A stretch of DNA of 5,963 bases from an uncultured Eubacteriales bacterium (GTDB lineage: Bacteria > Bacillota > Clostridia > Oscillospirales > Acutalibacteraceae): assembly GCA_934476025.1 (NCBI GenBank), contig CAKSNI010000075.1:1-5963 (forward strand), read 5' to 3'. The notes under the pieces are model-generated. The model was given only the letters and a program-made list of their open reading frames with translations, was not told where the DNA came from and ran no database searches. Below, one piece after another: positions 4,653-5,963 of this stretch (its first letter is position 1; each line of letters begins with the position of its first letter). Both the position numbers and the translations under genes were made by a program.

Positions 4653-5846
4653 TATGAAAGCTTCGACAATCAGTACGATGCCGCTGCTTTTGATGCCCTG
4701 GCGGATTTGTACCCGGTCAGCGCTTCCGAACCGGTAAACGATTCCGGCGATACCGTTATCACCAAAGATACCGTCACTGTTACCGTTCCGAAAGCTGCTG
4801 TTGAGGAACAGGCCAGCGCCATCACCGTTACCGTAGAGAAGAAGGCCGAGGTTGACCCGAACTTTGTTTTGAGTGATTCGCTCAACAAATTGCACCAGTT
4901 TGATGTAAAGGTTACGGGGATTGCTGCCGCCAACGCCGAGCCGATCACCGTAAAGCTGTTCATCGGCAAGGGGTATGTCTTTGAAGGAAATCAGGTTGCC
5001 ATTCAGCACCTGAAGGCCGATCGGACGGTAGAAAAACTGACCGGCACCTATTCCGATGACGGATATGTCACCTTCACCACCACTTCGTTCTCTCCCTTCG
5101 CTGTCGAAGTTCCGGATATGGATGCCGTCATTCCGGCCGGGCTGGATACCACCTATTATGCCACTATGGTGAATGCCATTGCAGCCGTTCCCGAAAATGG
5201 AGAAACCGCGACCACTGTCACCCTGCTCCGGGATGCTGTCGGCGGCGGCTTGTGCACCAAAGACAATCACCCGAAGAATCTTATTTTGAATTTCAACGGG
5301 CACACCTATTCCGTTAAAAACCCCGGTGTCGGAAGCACCGGAACCGAAAACCAGGCGATGCACTGGAGCAAAAATTCGATTCTGCTGATGAAGAACGGCG
5401 CCTTGAAGGTTCTGCCCGGTTCCGATCAGATTGAATTCGGAATGCAGAATTATTCAACCTTTACCGCAGAGAACATGGTGTTCGACTTCACCGAAATTCC
5501 GGTTGGCCATTATCCGGATTTCACCGAAACCTATCCGAGCTTTGCCGCTTACAGCAATCTGGAAATTCCGCTGTTCAATAACAACAACAGCGTTTCGATG
5601 ACCCTGACCGATACCACGATCATCTTCCCGAAGGAAAGCACCAAAGGAATTTATAACGATTCCGGTGTATTGACCCTGAACCACTCCACCATCGACGGCT
5701 ATGTCTGCGTCGAAACGGTCAAGGCCAAAGTACTCAAAGACAGCAGTTCCTCCTGGAAGGGCTTCGTCAATTACTTTGAAGGCTATACCCCGGGTAGTCA
5801 GGAAGCCGAAAACGGCTATACCGCCTATTTCGTTACCGCAGAATAA
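4653..5846 (+). pseudogene. C-terminal part of the SipW-type surface protein, cut off by TAA 4650
   Basis: This 397-codon continuation is in the same frame as the gene starting at 4074. It opens with YESFDNQYDAAAFDALADL, then an Ig-like/beta domain (about codons 233-346 of the full frame) from VTVTVPKAAVE to GYVTFTTTSFSPFAVEV, a block often seen in clostridial SipW-dependent proteins. A third part (about 357-590) starts at GLDTTYYATMVNAIAAVPENG, runs through VTLLRDAVGGG, and looks like a right-handed beta-helix or adhesin stalk rich in N, T and S. There is no LPXTG motif or C-terminal membrane anchor, so attachment would be non-covalent. Possible internal starts (TTG 4707) have no SD, so this part is translated only if the TAA is read through or is a sequence error. 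Coding character is intact to TAA 5844-5846, which suggests a recent change. Confidence 0.7.
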
Positions 5847-5856
5847 ATCGGCATCA

Positions 5857-5898
5857 ATCGAGTAGGAAGCTGCCCATTCGTTGAGCAGCCGACCTCTC
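5857..5898 (-). ncRNA. Group II intron domain VI with bulged branch-point A
   Basis: GAGAGG (5898-5893) pairs with CCT-A-CTC (5866-5860), leaving a single bulged A at 5863, seven bases from the intron end. This is the branch-point position. The upper stem GCTGCTC/GGGCAGC (5889-5883 with 5875-5869, one G-U pair) has a 7-base loop. This fold identifies the strand and the exact 3' boundary. Confidence 0.8.
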
Positions 5899-5900
5899 AC

Positions 5901-5934
5901 ACCACCGTGCCTACCGTTCGGTACACGGCGGTTC
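5901..5934 (-). ncRNA. Group II intron domain V (catalytic hairpin)
   Basis: The 34 bases begin GAACCGCCG and fold into a 9-bp lower stem (ACCGCCGTG with CACGGTGGT, including a G-U pair at the centre of a CGC catalytic triad). A 2-base bulge (GG) and a 4-bp upper stem (TACC/GGTA) capped by GAAC follow. Triad-to-bulge spacing (five pairs after the G-U) matches domain V. The bulge reads GG, whereas I remember CG as usual in close relatives. Confidence 0.85.
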
Positions 5935-5963
5935 AATCCTATTGAGTGCATAGACTTGTACGC

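Larger units (their letters stand above)
5857..5963 (-). mobile_element. Group II intron, 3' end (rest beyond window edge)
   Basis: Read on the minus strand, the last 107 bases hold a domain V hairpin (5934-5901), a GTGAGAGG linker, domain VI, and the terminal CCTACTCGAT ending at 5857, which matches bacterial group II intron 3' ends (AY end). Group II introns are self-splicing ribozymes that retrohome using a reverse transcriptase/maturase encoded in domain IV, which should lie to the right of 5963. The intron is antisense to the surface-protein gene and begins 10 bases after its stop codon, so it does not split a reading frame here. The CGC triad in domain V suggests class C, which typically inserts next to intrinsic terminators. 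That would fit this position. Confidence 0.85.

Noticed and set aside
4011..5363. 450-codon open frame on the minus strand opposite the surface-protein gene
   Set aside because: It is rich in G, I and F with no domain pattern and no SD, and exactly mirrors a plus-strand gene with clear signal peptide and domains. Codon bias of the real gene keeps the antisense frame open.
5454..5951. 165-codon minus-strand frame at the right edge
   Set aside because: It runs from intron RNA domains into the antisense of the surface-protein gene; no protein character and no SD.

Overview
The window looks like a stretch of chromosome from an anaerobic Gram-positive bacterium of the Clostridia (Bacillota). The evidence is strong AGGAGG ribosome-binding sites, sigma-A type promoters, a SipW-type signal peptide on a secreted protein, a DUF421/YetF membrane protein, and a group II intron end of a type common in these bacteria. 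A gut-type Oscillospiraceae-like host is a guess; no marker gene here fixes the family.

Left part (1-1128, all minus strand): the first 92 codons of an Lrp/AsnC regulator, cut by the window edge, with a near-consensus promoter whose spacer holds a perfect palindrome. Behind it lies a complete DUF421 (YetF-like) membrane protein. Both read leftwards.

Middle part (about 1299-2938, plus strand): a probable operon. An extended -10 promoter is followed by two overlapping inverted repeats, a 13-codon leader ORF with an excellent Shine-Dalgarno (SD) site, a third palindrome inside that ORF, a secreted ricin-lectin-like gene that is frameshifted, and an intact membrane-anchored SurA_N-like protein. 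A strong, bidirectional intrinsic terminator closes it. The leader and lectin gene are more AT-rich than their surroundings.

Right-middle (2977-3895): two gene ends point away from each other, the C-terminal part of a TPR protein (minus) and the DNA-binding domain of an AraC-family regulator (plus). Both lack their 5' parts and meet at about 3520-3548. A single deletion across a divergent gene pair would explain this.

Right part (3989-5846, plus): a good promoter, a GC-rich leader hairpin and a long SipW-dependent secreted surface protein frame (TasA/camelysin-like start, then an Ig-like domain and a beta-helix-like region). A TAA codon at 4650 interrupts it in frame. From 5857 to the right edge lies the 3' end of a group II intron on the minus strand (domain V, and domain VI with a bulged branch-point A), inserted 10 bases after the stop codon.

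Overall, three loci carry breaks in about 4.4 kb (the lectin gene, the TPR/AraC pair and the surface protein). This suggests either local decay around mobile DNA or sequence and assembly errors. I see no CRISPR array, tRNA or rRNA, and no complete transposase gene.
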